Source: Kaistella treverensis
GTDB taxonomy: Bacteria; Bacteroidota; Bacteroidia; Flavobacteriales; Weeksellaceae
Assembly (NCBI RefSeq): GCF_900114045.1
Contig: NZ_FORQ01000001.1
Span: 992,001 to 1,056,000, forward strand
Direction: 5' to 3'
DNA length: 64,000 nucleotides
Each line of letters starts with the position of its first letter. Positions within the stretch are counted from its first letter, which is position 1. A model generated the notes under the pieces. The model ran no database searches, had not been told where the DNA came from, and worked only from the letters and a program-made list of their open reading frames with translations. A program made the translations under genes and the position numbers. Below are positions 43,849 to 52,482 of this stretch, one piece after another.

Positions 43849-45243
43849 TTAAAGAAGTCTGCCACTCAAAAGCAAACCTGCGACTGTAAAATAAATCACC
43901 AGACCAGTAACATCAACCAAAGTGGCCACAAAAGGTGCCGAAGAAGTAGCGGGATCAAGATTAAATCTCTTCAAAATAAAAGGAACCATCGAGCCTGAAA
44001 GTGTTCCCCACATTACAATCATCGACAGCGAAATACCGACGCTTAACGCAATAAATGCCCAATGCTGACCATAATCAAACCAGCCTGCATATTGCCAAAG
44101 CATAATTCTGAAAAAGCCGAAAATACCTAAAATCCCACCCAGCACCATTCCTGTGACCAATTCTTTTTTAATAACGAGCCACCAATCTTTTACAGTAATT
44201 TCCTGAAGTGCCATTGCGCGGATAATCAGCGTAGCGGCCTGGGAACCGGTATTTCCGCCACTTGAAATAATTAGTGGAACAAATAAAGTGAGTACAACTG
44301 CTTTCTGAATTTCATCTTCAAAATAACCCATTGCTGAAGCCGTTAAAAGCTGGAAGAAAAATAAAAGAATAAGCCAGAAACCTCTTTTTCTGATCATTTC
44401 AAACCAGTGTGTTTGCCGGTATGGATCATCTAGTGCTTCCATACCACCGAATTTTTGAATGTCCTCGGTGTTCTGCGACTCAATTTGGTCTAAAATATCA
44501 TCGATGGTTACGATTCCGACCAAAACTCCGTTTTCAGTGACAATCGGCAAGGCAGAACGGTCATATTTTTCGAAATAAGGTACCGCATCTTCTTTTGAAG
44601 TAGTCGTCGTAATCGCGACAAAATGATTGTCAGTAATCTCCGAAATCAGCGTGTCTTCTTCCGCCAAAAGCAGCGAACCGATCATAATATCGTCTATCAG
44701 GCGGTTTCGCTCATCAACCACATAAAGATGGTTCATGGTTTCTACTTTTTTGCCGAGTTTTTTAATTTGCTGAAAACACCGTTTTACCGTCCATTCTTTC
44801 CGGATTTGAATATAATACGGCGTCATCAGTCGCGCGATAGAATCAGCGTCGTAGCCCAAAAGTTTCAGTGCGACGCGTCTTTCCTGCGGATTCAGGTGAT
44901 TGATGGAATATTTGATGAGCTCATCCGGAAAATCTTCGAAAAGTGCGGTCCGGTCGTCGGGCGACATCGCGTTCAGAATTTCAGAAACCTCATCACTGCC
45001 AATGCCGCGGATGGTTTCTTCCTGGAAATCCGGGTCAAGATGTGAGAAAACATCAGCTTTATACTCTTTCGGAACTTTCAAAAACGCAATCAGGCGCTCA
45101 TCAGCGCGAAGCTCGCTGAGCGTTTCTGCAATATCCTGCGGATTGAAAATAAGATCGTGGGTTTCCAAATTTTTCTTTAAGCTGTGCAAAAGTAACCATT
45201 TTAAAAAAACAGACGAAATTATTGGTTTTATGTTTTTATCCAA
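43849..45243 (-). CDS. mgtE: magnesium transporter MgtE
   Basis: The 464-residue product has a cytoplasmic MgtE_N domain (about residues 30-135), a CBS pair (about 140-260, with [14 protein letters not shown] and [20 protein letters not shown]) and five membrane helices with the pore segment [21 protein letters not shown]. Mg2+ binding to the cytoplasmic domains closes the channel. The start is uncertain: a TACTTTTG promoter-like box (45187-45194 complement) lies inside the first codons, and TTG at 45168 would be a better-placed start after it, removing 25 residues. Confidence 0.93.
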   Translation of the reverse strand: MDKNIKPIISSVFLKWLLLHSLKKNLETHDLIFNPQDIAETLSELRADERLIAFLKVPKEYKADVFSHLDPDFQEETIRGIGSDEVSEILNAMSPDDRTALFEDFPDELIKYSINHLNPQERRVALKLLGYDADSIARLMTPYYIQIRKEWTVKRCFQQIKKLGKKVETMNHLYVVDERNRLIDDIMIGSLLLAEEDTLISEITDNHFVAITTTTSKEDAVPYFEKYDRSALPIVTENGVLVGIVTIDDILDQIESQNTEDIQKFGGMEALDDPYRQTHWFEMIRKRGFWLILLFFFQLLTASAMGYFEDEIQKAVVLTLFVPLIISSGGNTGSQAATLIIRAMALQEITVKDWWLVIKKELVTGMVLGGILGIFGFFRIMLWQYAGWFDYGQHWAFIALSVGISLSMIVMWGTLSGSMVPFILKRFNLDPATSSAPFVATLVDVTGLVIYFTVAGLLLSGRLL

Positions 45244-45244
45244 C

Positions 45245-45472
45245 CAAAAAAATTGGCAGCTTTTTAAGCATTTTTTCCCTTTTTTTAAAAGAGAAAAATT
45301 GGGTGCTTTAGCCCGAAATTTTTTTAAAAATTTAAAATCGACAAAATACTTGCTTTAAGAGCATATTTTTTTCCAAAATTTAAAAACGAAAAATTCGGCG
45401 TTATTTCAGCATTTTTTTTGGTTTTAGAAAAACAGAAAAATTGGTGCTTTTAGGTCGGAATTTTTATTCAGC
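45245..45472. repeat. five consecutive intergenic palindrome copies
   Basis: The 322-bp gap between mgtE and the Nudix gene holds copies at about 45245-45282, 45288-45340, 45341-45374, 45374-45428 and 45429-45472. Cores read GGCAGCTTTTTAAGC, GGTGCTTTAGCCC, TTGCTTTAAGAGC, CGGCGTTATTTCAGC and GGTGCTTTTAGGTCGG, each between A and T tracts. Both genes start here and diverge, so none of these can be a terminator for an adjacent gene. The remaining 90 bp hold the -7-like TAAATTTG at 45553-45560 ending 5 nt before the Nudix ATG. Confidence 0.65.
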
Positions 45473-45565
45473 AAAAACTTAAACTAAAATTTGAAAATAG
45501 CTGAGCACCGAAATTTAACTTTATTTTAAAACACTTTCAGAGCGCGATTTTGTAAATTTGTTTCC

Positions 45566-46195
45566 ATGAGAACATTTGGTAGAAATCTGCTGACCCAAAT
45601 TCAGGAAGCCACACTTCGCGGCGATGCCGCGCATGAAATTTATTCTCCGCCGTACCGCCCGCTTTATTCTTACGAAGAAATTTTAACCAGAAATCCGAAG
45701 TTTGCAGCCGTAAATATCATGCTTTATTTAAAGAATAATGAGTGGTTTTTGCCGCTCATCGTACGCAGCGAAAATGAACGCGACCGCCACAGCGGCCAAA
45801 TTTCTCTGCCGGGCGGTAAAAAAGAAGATTTCGATGTGGATTATGCGGCAACAGCAAAACGCGAGACCTCGGAAGAAGTTGGAATTGATGAACATTACAT
45901 CCGCATTATCCGCGAACTTTCACCGATTTACATTCCGCCGAGCAACTTTTATGTAAAAGCTTTCGTTTCGTACACCAAGAAAAATCCGGAGTTTTTCCTG
46001 CAGGAAAGTGAAGCTGTTGAGCTTATTGAATTTCCCGTTTCTTCTATTTTAAGTTTAAAAGATGCACCGGAAATGATGGTGTTACCAACGTCGCGCGGCG
46101 TGGAAGTTCCGGTCATCAATTTCAACGGTTATATTATTTGGGGCGCAACGTCGATGATCCTGAGTGAATTTAGCCAATTATTGAAAAATTTGTAA
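45566..46195 (+). CDS. Nudix hydrolase, CoA pyrophosphatase type
   Basis: The 209-residue product has the NUDIX box (LPGGKKEDFDVDYAATAKRE, then TSEEVGI, about residues 89-115) with the one-residue-longer spacing seen in CoA pyrophosphatases and an upstream SERDRHSGQIS, which fits the UPF0035 pattern. It would cleave CoA, perhaps oxidised CoA, to phosphopantetheine and 3',5'-ADP. Probably first gene of the run to 48006. Confidence 0.9.
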   Translation: MRTFGRNLLTQIQEATLRGDAAHEIYSPPYRPLYSYEEILTRNPKFAAVNIMLYLKNNEWFLPLIVRSENERDRHSGQISLPGGKKEDFDVDYAATAKRETSEEVGIDEHYIRIIRELSPIYIPPSNFYVKAFVSYTKKNPEFFLQESEAVELIEFPVSSILSLKDAPEMMVLPTSRGVEVPVINFNGYIIWGATSMILSEFSQLLKNL

Positions 46196-46220
46196 ATTCG
46201 CACCCTATGTTTATTAGATA

Positions 46221-47018
46221 ATGGCGAAGAAAAATATTTTCACAGATGCTTTTGGCAATCTGTATTTCCTAAAACGACTGATAATTTTTGTTTTGGGGAT
46301 GGTATCCTACCGAAGATTTAATGGTTTTAATAAGCTAAAAATTTCCGGGACCGAAAATTTAGTGGATCTTCCCGACTCTAACGTTCTTTTTGTTTCCAAT
46401 CACCAGACTTATTTCGCCGATGTTGCCGCAATGTACCAGGCTTTTTGTGCAGTAAATAATGGTTATTTAAATTCTATCAAAAATCCAATTTATCTGCTGA
46501 ATCCAAAAGTTGACATTTATTATGTTGCAGCTGAAGAAACCATGAACAAAGGTTTTATGACCAAAATTTTCAAGCTTGCAGGTGCTGTAACGGTAAAAAG
46601 AACCTGGCGCGCCGAAGGCCAAAATGTAAACCGAATGGTGGATTTAACCGAAGTTGAAAATATTATGAAAGCGCTGGACAACGGCTGGGTGATTACTTTT
46701 CCGCAAGGCACGACTTCGGCATTTGCGCAGGGCAGAAAAGGAACGGCGAAATTGGTAAAAAACCAAAAACCTATTGTAATTCCGATAAAAATTAATGGTT
46801 TCCGCCGCGCTTTTGATAAAAAAGGTTTGCGGGTGAAAGTTACGGGCGTAAAACCGACGATGGTTTTTAAACCTGCTTTGGATATTGATTATGACAAAGA
46901 TGATGCGCAGACTATTTTAAATAAAATCATGATTGGCATCGAACAAACCGAAGATTTCAATTTGCTGCACGAATATGATGAAGAATTGAAAACAAAAAAA
47001 GCAGAAGTTAAAATTTAA
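46221..47018 (+). CDS. 1-acyl-sn-glycerol-3-phosphate acyltransferase (PlsC family)
   Basis: The 265-residue product has a hydrophobic N-terminus and the acyltransferase motifs SNHQTYFADVAAMYQAF (about residues 57-73; HX5D, close to the usual HX4D) and VITFPQGTTSAFAQGRKG (about 157-174). It would esterify lysophosphatidate or a related lipid at the inner membrane. It starts 25 bp after the Nudix gene. Confidence 0.88.
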   Translation: MAKKNIFTDAFGNLYFLKRLIIFVLGMVSYRRFNGFNKLKISGTENLVDLPDSNVLFVSNHQTYFADVAAMYQAFCAVNNGYLNSIKNPIYLLNPKVDIYYVAAEETMNKGFMTKIFKLAGAVTVKRTWRAEGQNVNRMVDLTEVENIMKALDNGWVITFPQGTTSAFAQGRKGTAKLVKNQKPIVIPIKINGFRRAFDKKGLRVKVTGVKPTMVFKPALDIDYDKDDAQTILNKIMIGIEQTEDFNLLHEYDEELKTKKAEVKI

Positions 47019-47027
47019 ATAAAACTT

Positions 47028-47459
47028 ATGAAAAACTTATTTTTTGTCCTTACATTTTTATTTTTAACGGCGTGTGCTTCGCCAAACAAATACCGCGATT
47101 TCGATTACAGCTACGCGCGAAGTGGCGGTTTATCGCCGATTTATGAAAATTTACTCATCAAAGGCCATAAAGTTCATTACTCATTCGAAGGTCAAAACCA
47201 AAAGGTGAAAAAAGATTTCCGTATTACAAATCGCGAACTTCACCGAATTGAAAAAGCACTTGCAACAAATAATTTCCGCACCATTCAGGAAGATTATAAT
47301 AAACTTTACGACAATATTTCAACCACGATTAACGTAAAAAAAGGTGATAATTCCGGCAGCAAAAGCGACGCGTCGAACATCATGCCGAAAGATAAAGCGC
47401 GCTGGGACAGTGTTGTGGTGGTTTTCCACGACATCATCAACGATAATCTTAAAAAATAG
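47028..47459 (+). CDS. small lipoprotein of unknown function
   Basis: The 143-residue product has a lipoprotein signal (MKNLFFVLTFLFLTAC, Cys16) and a mostly polar, Lys-rich mature part with no motif I recognise. It starts 9 bp after the acyltransferase gene and is followed within 13 bp by another gene, so all are likely co-transcribed. Confidence 0.8.
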   Translation: MKNLFFVLTFLFLTACASPNKYRDFDYSYARSGGLSPIYENLLIKGHKVHYSFEGQNQKVKKDFRITNRELHRIEKALATNNFRTIQEDYNKLYDNISTTINVKKGDNSGSKSDASNIMPKDKARWDSVVVVFHDIINDNLKK

Positions 47460-47472
47460 CACGGTTTAATTG

Positions 47473-48006
47473 ATGTTCAGCAAATTCCATAACAAAACGC
47501 GCGTGCTTATTTTCACAAAAAATGCCGTTTTAACCCCGTTTTTTTTACATATTCTTAATTTTCACGGTAAAAATTTCGACCTTATTTCTTCGGTTGAAAC
47601 TGAAGAAATCCCGAGTGAAGATTTTGTAATTTTAGCTGCTTCAGAGGCTAATTTTTTCGAAAATTATAAACCGAATATTTCCCTTGCGACGTCTGAAATC
47701 AGTCAGGAAGAATTGGATTTGCTTTGCAATAGCATGACTTCCGGCGGAGTTTTAATTTTCCCTGATGTTTTGAACTCTGAAAACGAAACTCAGATTACAT
47801 TTTTCAGAAAACTGGAATTCGCTGAAACCGAAATCAAAAATGACGGTGAAAATTTTTCATTTAAGACTTCAATGGGTTTTTTACCATTTCCGAAAAACGA
47901 CAGATTTTTAGCTGAAAATTTAGCCGGACTTCAACTGCTCGCACAGCAATTCGGTATTATGGAAGAAGAATTTTATGAAGCGGTGATGGAATTTAATCCG
48001 TCTTAA
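47473..48006 (+). CDS. hypothetical protein, weakly Mur-ligase-like
   Basis: The product (177 residues from ATG 47473; a TTG one codon earlier is less likely) has an alternating strand-helix pattern (TRVLIFTKNAVLTPFFLHIL, VILAASEANFFENY, GGVLIFPDVL). The C-terminal ENLAGLQLLAQQFGIMEEEFY recalls the segment after the ATP site of Mur ligases (HNxxNxLAA). The P-loop GTxGKT is absent, so it is not an active ligase by this reading. I do not know its role. A copy of the palindrome repeat (47515-47549) is embedded in frame near codons 15-26. Confidence 0.75.
   Translation: MFSKFHNKTRVLIFTKNAVLTPFFLHILNFHGKNFDLISSVETEEIPSEDFVILAASEANFFENYKPNISLATSEISQEELDLLCNSMTSGGVLIFPDVLNSENETQITFFRKLEFAETEIKNDGENFSFKTSMGFLPFPKNDRFLAENLAGLQLLAQQFGIMEEEFYEAVMEFNPS
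47515..47549. repeat. palindrome copy inside a coding sequence
   Basis: ACAAAAAATGCCGTTTTAAC then CCCGTTTTTTTTAC. It matches the intergenic family and is translated as KNAVLTPFFLH in the 47473 gene. Confidence 0.5.
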
Positions 48007-48069
48007 AAAATTTACGAGCTTCCCGAAGTCTGAAATTTTGATTAAATTTACGTAATAAAATTTACGAAA

Positions 48070-49257
48070 ATGAGATATCATCAATCGGGGAAAATTCCAC
48101 AGAAAAGGCATACTGTTTTCAAATCGGAGGATGATAAGTTCTACTATGAGCAGCTTTTTGGCACCGAAGGTTTTCACGGTATTTCCTCGCTTCTTTACCA
48201 TATTCACCGTCCTACGCAGATAAAATCCATCAGCGAACCGAAAGATGTAACGCCGAAAATCGCGGTTGCTAAAAACGTGACGCCGCGCATGTTTAAAGGC
48301 ATGAATATTACGCCGGAAAACGATTTTCTGGAAAGCAGAAAAGTTTTGCTGATAAATAATGATCTGAAACTTGGTTTGGCAAAACCAAAAAAAAGCACCG
48401 ATTACTTCTATAAAAATGCTGAATGCGACGAATTGCTTTTCATTCACGAAGGCAGCGGAACACTCAGAACTTTTGTCGGAAATCTCGATTTTTCCGTTGG
48501 TGATTATCTTATTATTCCGCGCGGAACTATTTATTCAATAGATTTTAATGACGAAAAAAACGTGCTTTTGTTTATTGAAAGTCATTCGCCGATTTATACA
48601 CCGAAAAGATACCGCAATGAATTCGGTCAGCTGCTGGAACATTCTCCTTTCTGCGAACGCGACATTGTAGCGCCAACTTTCATGGAACCAATCGACGAAA
48701 AAGGTGAATTTTTAATTAAAGTAAAGAAAGAAAATCAGCTCTGGGACTTCGTTTACGCGACGCATCCGTTTGACGTTGTTGGCTGGGACGGCTACTTTTA
48801 TCCTTATAAATTCAATATCAAAAATTTCGAACCGATTACCGGTCGGGTTCACCTTCCACCGCCAACGCACCAGAATTTCGAAGCGCATAATTTTGTGGTT
48901 TGCTCTTTCGTGGCGCGAATGTATGATTATCATCCGCAAGCGATTCCGGCGCCGTATAATCATTCAAATATCGATTCGGACGAGGTTCTTTTTTACACCG
49001 AAGGCGATTTTATGAGCCGCAATCACATCGATTTAATGGATTTCACGCTTCATCCCGGCGGTATTGTTCACGGTCCGCATCCTGGCGCGATGGAACGAAG
49101 CATTGGCAAAAAATTCACTGAAGAATATGCGGTGATGGTTGATCCTTTCCGACCATTCCAGATTACGGAAGAAGCGTTGAAAGTTGAAGATCCGTCTTAC
49201 AAAACATCTTGGTTGGAAACTGAGGATAATTTCCTGCATGACCGCAGTCAGGAATAA
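48070..49257 (+). CDS. hmgA: homogentisate 1,2-dioxygenase
   Basis: The 395-residue product belongs to the cupin homogentisate dioxygenase family. The iron-ligand region is visible in NIDSDEVLFYTEGDF and LHPGGIVHGPHPG (about residues 321-340), and EGSGTLRTFVGNLDFSVGDYLII is the cupin core. It opens the homogentisate ring to maleylacetoacetate with O2. It stands first in a tyrosine catabolic cluster with hpd and fahA. TAAATTTA at 48043-48050 is a weak -7 box. Confidence 0.93.
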   Translation: MRYHQSGKIPQKRHTVFKSEDDKFYYEQLFGTEGFHGISSLLYHIHRPTQIKSISEPKDVTPKIAVAKNVTPRMFKGMNITPENDFLESRKVLLINNDLKLGLAKPKKSTDYFYKNAECDELLFIHEGSGTLRTFVGNLDFSVGDYLIIPRGTIYSIDFNDEKNVLLFIESHSPIYTPKRYRNEFGQLLEHSPFCERDIVAPTFMEPIDEKGEFLIKVKKENQLWDFVYATHPFDVVGWDGYFYPYKFNIKNFEPITGRVHLPPPTHQNFEAHNFVVCSFVARMYDYHPQAIPAPYNHSNIDSDEVLFYTEGDFMSRNHIDLMDFTLHPGGIVHGPHPGAMERSIGKKFTEEYAVMVDPFRPFQITEEALKVEDPSYKTSWLETEDNFLHDRSQE

Positions 49258-49317
49258 ATATCATGTTTTAATTGGCGAAAAATGACTTTCCTCATTTAAA
49301 AGCCCGAGGTAAATATT

Positions 49318-49325
49318 TACTTTTG
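49318..49325 (+). promoter_or_regulatory. candidate -7 box for the CoA-transferase gene
   Basis: TACTTTTG fits TAnnTTTG, with TTTA 19 bp upstream as a partial -33 box; it ends 31 nt before the ATG. Confidence 0.45.
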
Positions 49326-49356
49326 GGAAGTATTTAAATGACATAAAAATAAAATT

Positions 49357-50634
49357 ATGGTTGAGTATATCAGCGCCGAAGAGGCCGTTTCCGTCATCAA
49401 AAGTGGCGATCGAATTTTTTCCCACGGCAGCGCCTGCACGCCGAATCTCTTAATTGATGAATTGGCGCGACAAGCCGGTCGTTTGCGCGACGTAGAGTTT
49501 GTTTCCATAACGCAGCAGGGAAATGTTGAAATTGCAAAACCGCAATATAAAGACAGTTTTTACATCAATTCACTTTTCGTTTCTACACCGGTTCGTGAAG
49601 CGGTAAACTCGGAACGTGGTGATTTTGTTCCGGTTTTTTTGAGTGAGATTCCAACGCTTTTTAAATGCGGAATTTTACCGTTAGATGTTGCCATGGTTAC
49701 GGTTTCACCACCGGATGCGCATGGTTACTGCACGCTTGGAACTTCGGTAGATGTCGCCAGAAGTGCTGTAGATAATGCAAAAACCATTATTGCGCAGGTG
49801 AATCCGAGACTTCCAAGAACGCACGGCGACGGGATGATTCACCATTCTAAAATCGATAAAATGGTGTGGCATGAAGAAGAATTGCTCACCGTAGATTATG
49901 GCGCAAAAGTCGGTGAATGCGAAATGCTGATTGGGAACAATGTGGCGCAACTCATCGATGACCGCTCCACTTTGCAAATGGGAATCGGAACCATTCCGGA
50001 TGCGGTTTTAAAATGTCTTCACAACCACAAAGATTTGGGAATTCACACCGAAATGATCAGCGACGGAATTGTAGATTTGGTAGCAAACGACGTCATTACA
50101 AACAAATACAAAGGCACGCATTCTAACCGAACCATTACGAGTTTCGCTTTTGGAACCCGAAAGTTATACGATTACATCGACGATAATCCTTCGTTTGCAT
50201 TCATGGATGTGGAACACGTGAATTATCCGATCAACATCATGAAAAACAAGAAAATGGTTGCGATAAATTCCGCTATTGAAATTGATTTAACCGGCCAGGT
50301 TTGCGCAGATTCCATAGGAACTTACCAGTTCAGCGGAATTGGCGGGCAAATGGATTTCATGCGTGGCGCTGCACTTTCCGAAGGCGGAAAACCTATTATC
50401 GCCATTTCGTCGCGAACCAAAAAAGGTGTTCCGAGAATTGTACCTTTCCTGAAACCCGGCGCCGGCGTAGTCACGACCAGAGGTCATATTCATTATGTTG
50501 CCACGGAATTCGGAGTTGCGTATCTGTACGGAAAAAGCCTGAGACAGCGCGCGAAAGCTTTAATTGAAATTTCGCATCCCGATGATCGCGAAATGCTTGA
50601 AAAAGCGACTTTTGAAAGATTTAAATGCCTGTGA
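49357..50634 (+). CDS. acetyl-CoA hydrolase/transferase family protein
   Basis: The 425-residue product is a complete family I CoA-transferase of the acetate/succinate/4-hydroxybutyrate type: IFSHGSACTPNLLIDELARQ, the GIGTIPDAVLKCL segment and the catalytic-glutamate region GIHTEMISDGIVDL (about residues 228-241), plus GGQMDFMRGAALSEGGKPI. The acceptor and donor are not readable. Lying between hmgA and hpd, it could activate acetoacetate or acetate produced by the pathway (inference). Confidence 0.9.
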   Translation: MVEYISAEEAVSVIKSGDRIFSHGSACTPNLLIDELARQAGRLRDVEFVSITQQGNVEIAKPQYKDSFYINSLFVSTPVREAVNSERGDFVPVFLSEIPTLFKCGILPLDVAMVTVSPPDAHGYCTLGTSVDVARSAVDNAKTIIAQVNPRLPRTHGDGMIHHSKIDKMVWHEEELLTVDYGAKVGECEMLIGNNVAQLIDDRSTLQMGIGTIPDAVLKCLHNHKDLGIHTEMISDGIVDLVANDVITNKYKGTHSNRTITSFAFGTRKLYDYIDDNPSFAFMDVEHVNYPINIMKNKKMVAINSAIEIDLTGQVCADSIGTYQFSGIGGQMDFMRGAALSEGGKPIIAISSRTKKGVPRIVPFLKPGAGVVTTRGHIHYVATEFGVAYLYGKSLRQRAKALIEISHPDDREMLEKATFERFKCL

Positions 50635-50646
50635 AAAGGCAAATTT

Positions 50647-50674
50647 TCCCGAAATTATTTTCGGGATTTTTTTT
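50647..50674 (+). terminator. terminator after the CoA-transferase gene
   Basis: TCCCGAAA and TTTCGGGA, 8-bp stem with a 4-nt loop, then a run of T residues. Confidence 0.75.
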
Positions 50675-50679
50675 GGATT

Positions 50680-50713
50680 CAAAAAATTACCTGCTATTTC
50701 GGGTAATTTTTCT
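50680..50713. repeat. intergenic palindrome copy
   Basis: AAAAAATTACCTGCTATTTC, GGG, TAATTTTTC, directly behind a terminator. Confidence 0.55.
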
Positions 50714-50752
50714 TTTTAAATTTTTCCCGCCTTATTTGACCATTTTTTTGAA

Positions 50753-50785
50753 TTTCCCATACTCCTGAAAATTTTTGTAATTTGG
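50753..50785 (+). promoter_or_regulatory. promoter of hpd
   Basis: TTTTTTTG (50753-50760) and TAATTTGG (50778-50785, seven of eight matches) are 17 bp apart, and the -7 box ends 20 nt before the ATG at 50806. Confidence 0.55.
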
Positions 50786-50805
50786 CATATCAAAAAAACA
50801 GAACA

Positions 50806-51936
50806 ATGTCAACACTTACTTTCGCAGAAAAAATAGCTCAAGCTGAAAACTTTTTGCCCATCAATGGTACCGATTATATTGAATTTTACGTAGGAAATGC
50901 CAAACAGGCAGCACATTTCTATAAAACCGCTTTTGGTTTTCAATCCGTTGCTTATGCAGGTCCGGAAACCGGCGTTCGCGACCGCGCTTCGTACGTCGTG
51001 CAACAGGGAAAAATCCGGTTGGTTTTAACTTCCGGATTAAGTTCCGATTCACTGATTTGCGAACATCAAAAAAAGCACGGCGATGGGGTTAAAATTTTAG
51101 CACTTTGGGTGGATGATGCTTATTCAGCTTACGAAGAAACCATCAAACGAGGCGCAAAACCTTATCTGGAACCTCAAACTTTAACCGATGAATACGGCGA
51201 AGTTCGCATGTCCGGGATTTATACGTACGGTGAGACCGTTCACATGTTCATCGAAAGGAAAAATTATAAAGGTGATTTTATGCCGGGCTTCCAAAAATGG
51301 GAAAGCGTTTACAATCCAACCGAAGTCGGACTTTTATACGTGGATCACTGTGTGGGAAATGTGGGCTGGGACCGCATGATTCCCACCGTGGAATGGTATG
51401 AAAAAGTGATGGGATTTGTAAATATTTTGAGTTTTGATGACAAGCAAATCAACACTGAATATTCGGCTTTAATGAGTAAAGTGATGAGCAACGGAAATGG
51501 TTTTGCAAAATTCCCGATTAATGAACCAGCTGAAGGTAAAAGAAAATCTCAGGTGGAAGAATACTTGGATTTCTACGAAGGTGAAGGCGTTCAGCACATC
51601 GCTGTGGCGACAAAAGACATTGTAAAAACCGTAACGGAGCTTAAAGCGCGCGGAATTGAATTTTTGCCGGCTCCGCCGAATTCTTATTACGAAATGGTTC
51701 CGGAACGTGTTGGCACCATCGACGAAGATCTAAAAACCCTTTCTGATTTGGGAATTTTAATAGATTGTGATGAAGAAGGTTATCTGTTGCAGATTTTCAC
51801 AAAACCCGTGGAAGACCGCCCAACGCTTTTCTTCGAAATCATTGAAAGACACGGTGCACAAAGTTTCGGTGCCGGAAATTTCAAAGCGTTGTTTGAAGCT
51901 TTAGAAAAAGAACAGGAAAGACGCGGAAATTTATAA
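50806..51936 (+). CDS. hpd: 4-hydroxyphenylpyruvate dioxygenase
   Basis: The product (376 residues from ATG 50806) has two VOC/glyoxalase domains. The three iron ligands lie in LLYVDHCVGNVG, GEGVQHIAVATKD and TLFFEIIERHGAQSFGAGNFKAL (His, His, Glu). It converts 4-hydroxyphenylpyruvate to homogentisate, the substrate of HmgA. A start 24 bp upstream would overlap the promoter, so 50806 is preferred. It is followed 9 bp later by an exported-protein gene. Confidence 0.96.
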   Translation: MSTLTFAEKIAQAENFLPINGTDYIEFYVGNAKQAAHFYKTAFGFQSVAYAGPETGVRDRASYVVQQGKIRLVLTSGLSSDSLICEHQKKHGDGVKILALWVDDAYSAYEETIKRGAKPYLEPQTLTDEYGEVRMSGIYTYGETVHMFIERKNYKGDFMPGFQKWESVYNPTEVGLLYVDHCVGNVGWDRMIPTVEWYEKVMGFVNILSFDDKQINTEYSALMSKVMSNGNGFAKFPINEPAEGKRKSQVEEYLDFYEGEGVQHIAVATKDIVKTVTELKARGIEFLPAPPNSYYEMVPERVGTIDEDLKTLSDLGILIDCDEEGYLLQIFTKPVEDRPTLFFEIIERHGAQSFGAGNFKALFEALEKEQERRGNL

Positions 51937-51945
51937 TCAGTTAAA

Positions 51946-52407
51946 ATGAAAAAATCTCTCGTTTTTGCCCTGTTTTTTTTCACAGCGCTGGGACTTCGCG
52001 CGCAATACGGTTCGGTGAACGCGATTTTAGACCGCCTGGAAGAGCGCCGCGGAATCAACCAAAATTTAACAAACATCAGCATCGACGATAAAAAATTCGT
52101 TTTAGTTAAAGATTTCGACGATCATACAGAACGGTCTTTTATTGTCATCAAAGGAAATTCAGCAACTTATATCGAAATTTTCGATGATAAAAGCACGGGC
52201 GAAAGCACTTCAAATGTTTTCAGCGGCGATGTCGTACGCTCCAAACACAATATAGTTTCGGTGCGCGCAAATTTGCTCGAGGGTAAAAAAATGCCGGTTC
52301 CTGTGACAAAAACCTTCCTGATGACCCAGCAGAAAAAAATACTTTACCTGCTGGATATCAACACCCGAGAACGCTGGATTGACGAAACGTCTATCAACAA
52401 AAAATAA
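51946..52407 (+). CDS. exported protein of unknown function
   Basis: The 153-residue product has a signal peptide (SLVFALFFFTALGLRAQ) and a mature part with heptad-like N-terminal helix (AILDRLEERRGINQNL) followed by beta-strands. No family recognised. It starts 9 bp after hpd and lies before fahA, so it is probably in the tyrosine operon, with no evident catalytic role. Confidence 0.8.
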   Translation: MKKSLVFALFFFTALGLRAQYGSVNAILDRLEERRGINQNLTNISIDDKKFVLVKDFDDHTERSFIVIKGNSATYIEIFDDKSTGESTSNVFSGDVVRSKHNIVSVRANLLEGKKMPVPVTKTFLMTQQKKILYLLDINTRERWIDETSINKK

Positions 52408-52425
52408 ATTCAATAATTATTCATA

Positions 52426-52465
52426 AAAGGTTCAAGGCAGCGCCAGTCGCAGAATTTGAACCTTT
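52426..52465 (+). terminator. hairpin between the exported-protein gene and fahA
   Basis: AAAGGTTCAA (52426-52435) and TTGAACCTTT (52456-52465) form a perfect 10-bp stem around a 20-nt G+C-rich loop, then ATTTT. It may end the hpd transcript or attenuate fahA. Confidence 0.5.
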
Positions 52466-52482
52466 ATTTTAAATACCATTCT

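Noticed and set aside
47920-48447. 175-residue frame antisense to hmgA start
   Set aside because: It crosses two plus-strand genes and has an odd Phe/Arg-rich composition typical of a shadow.
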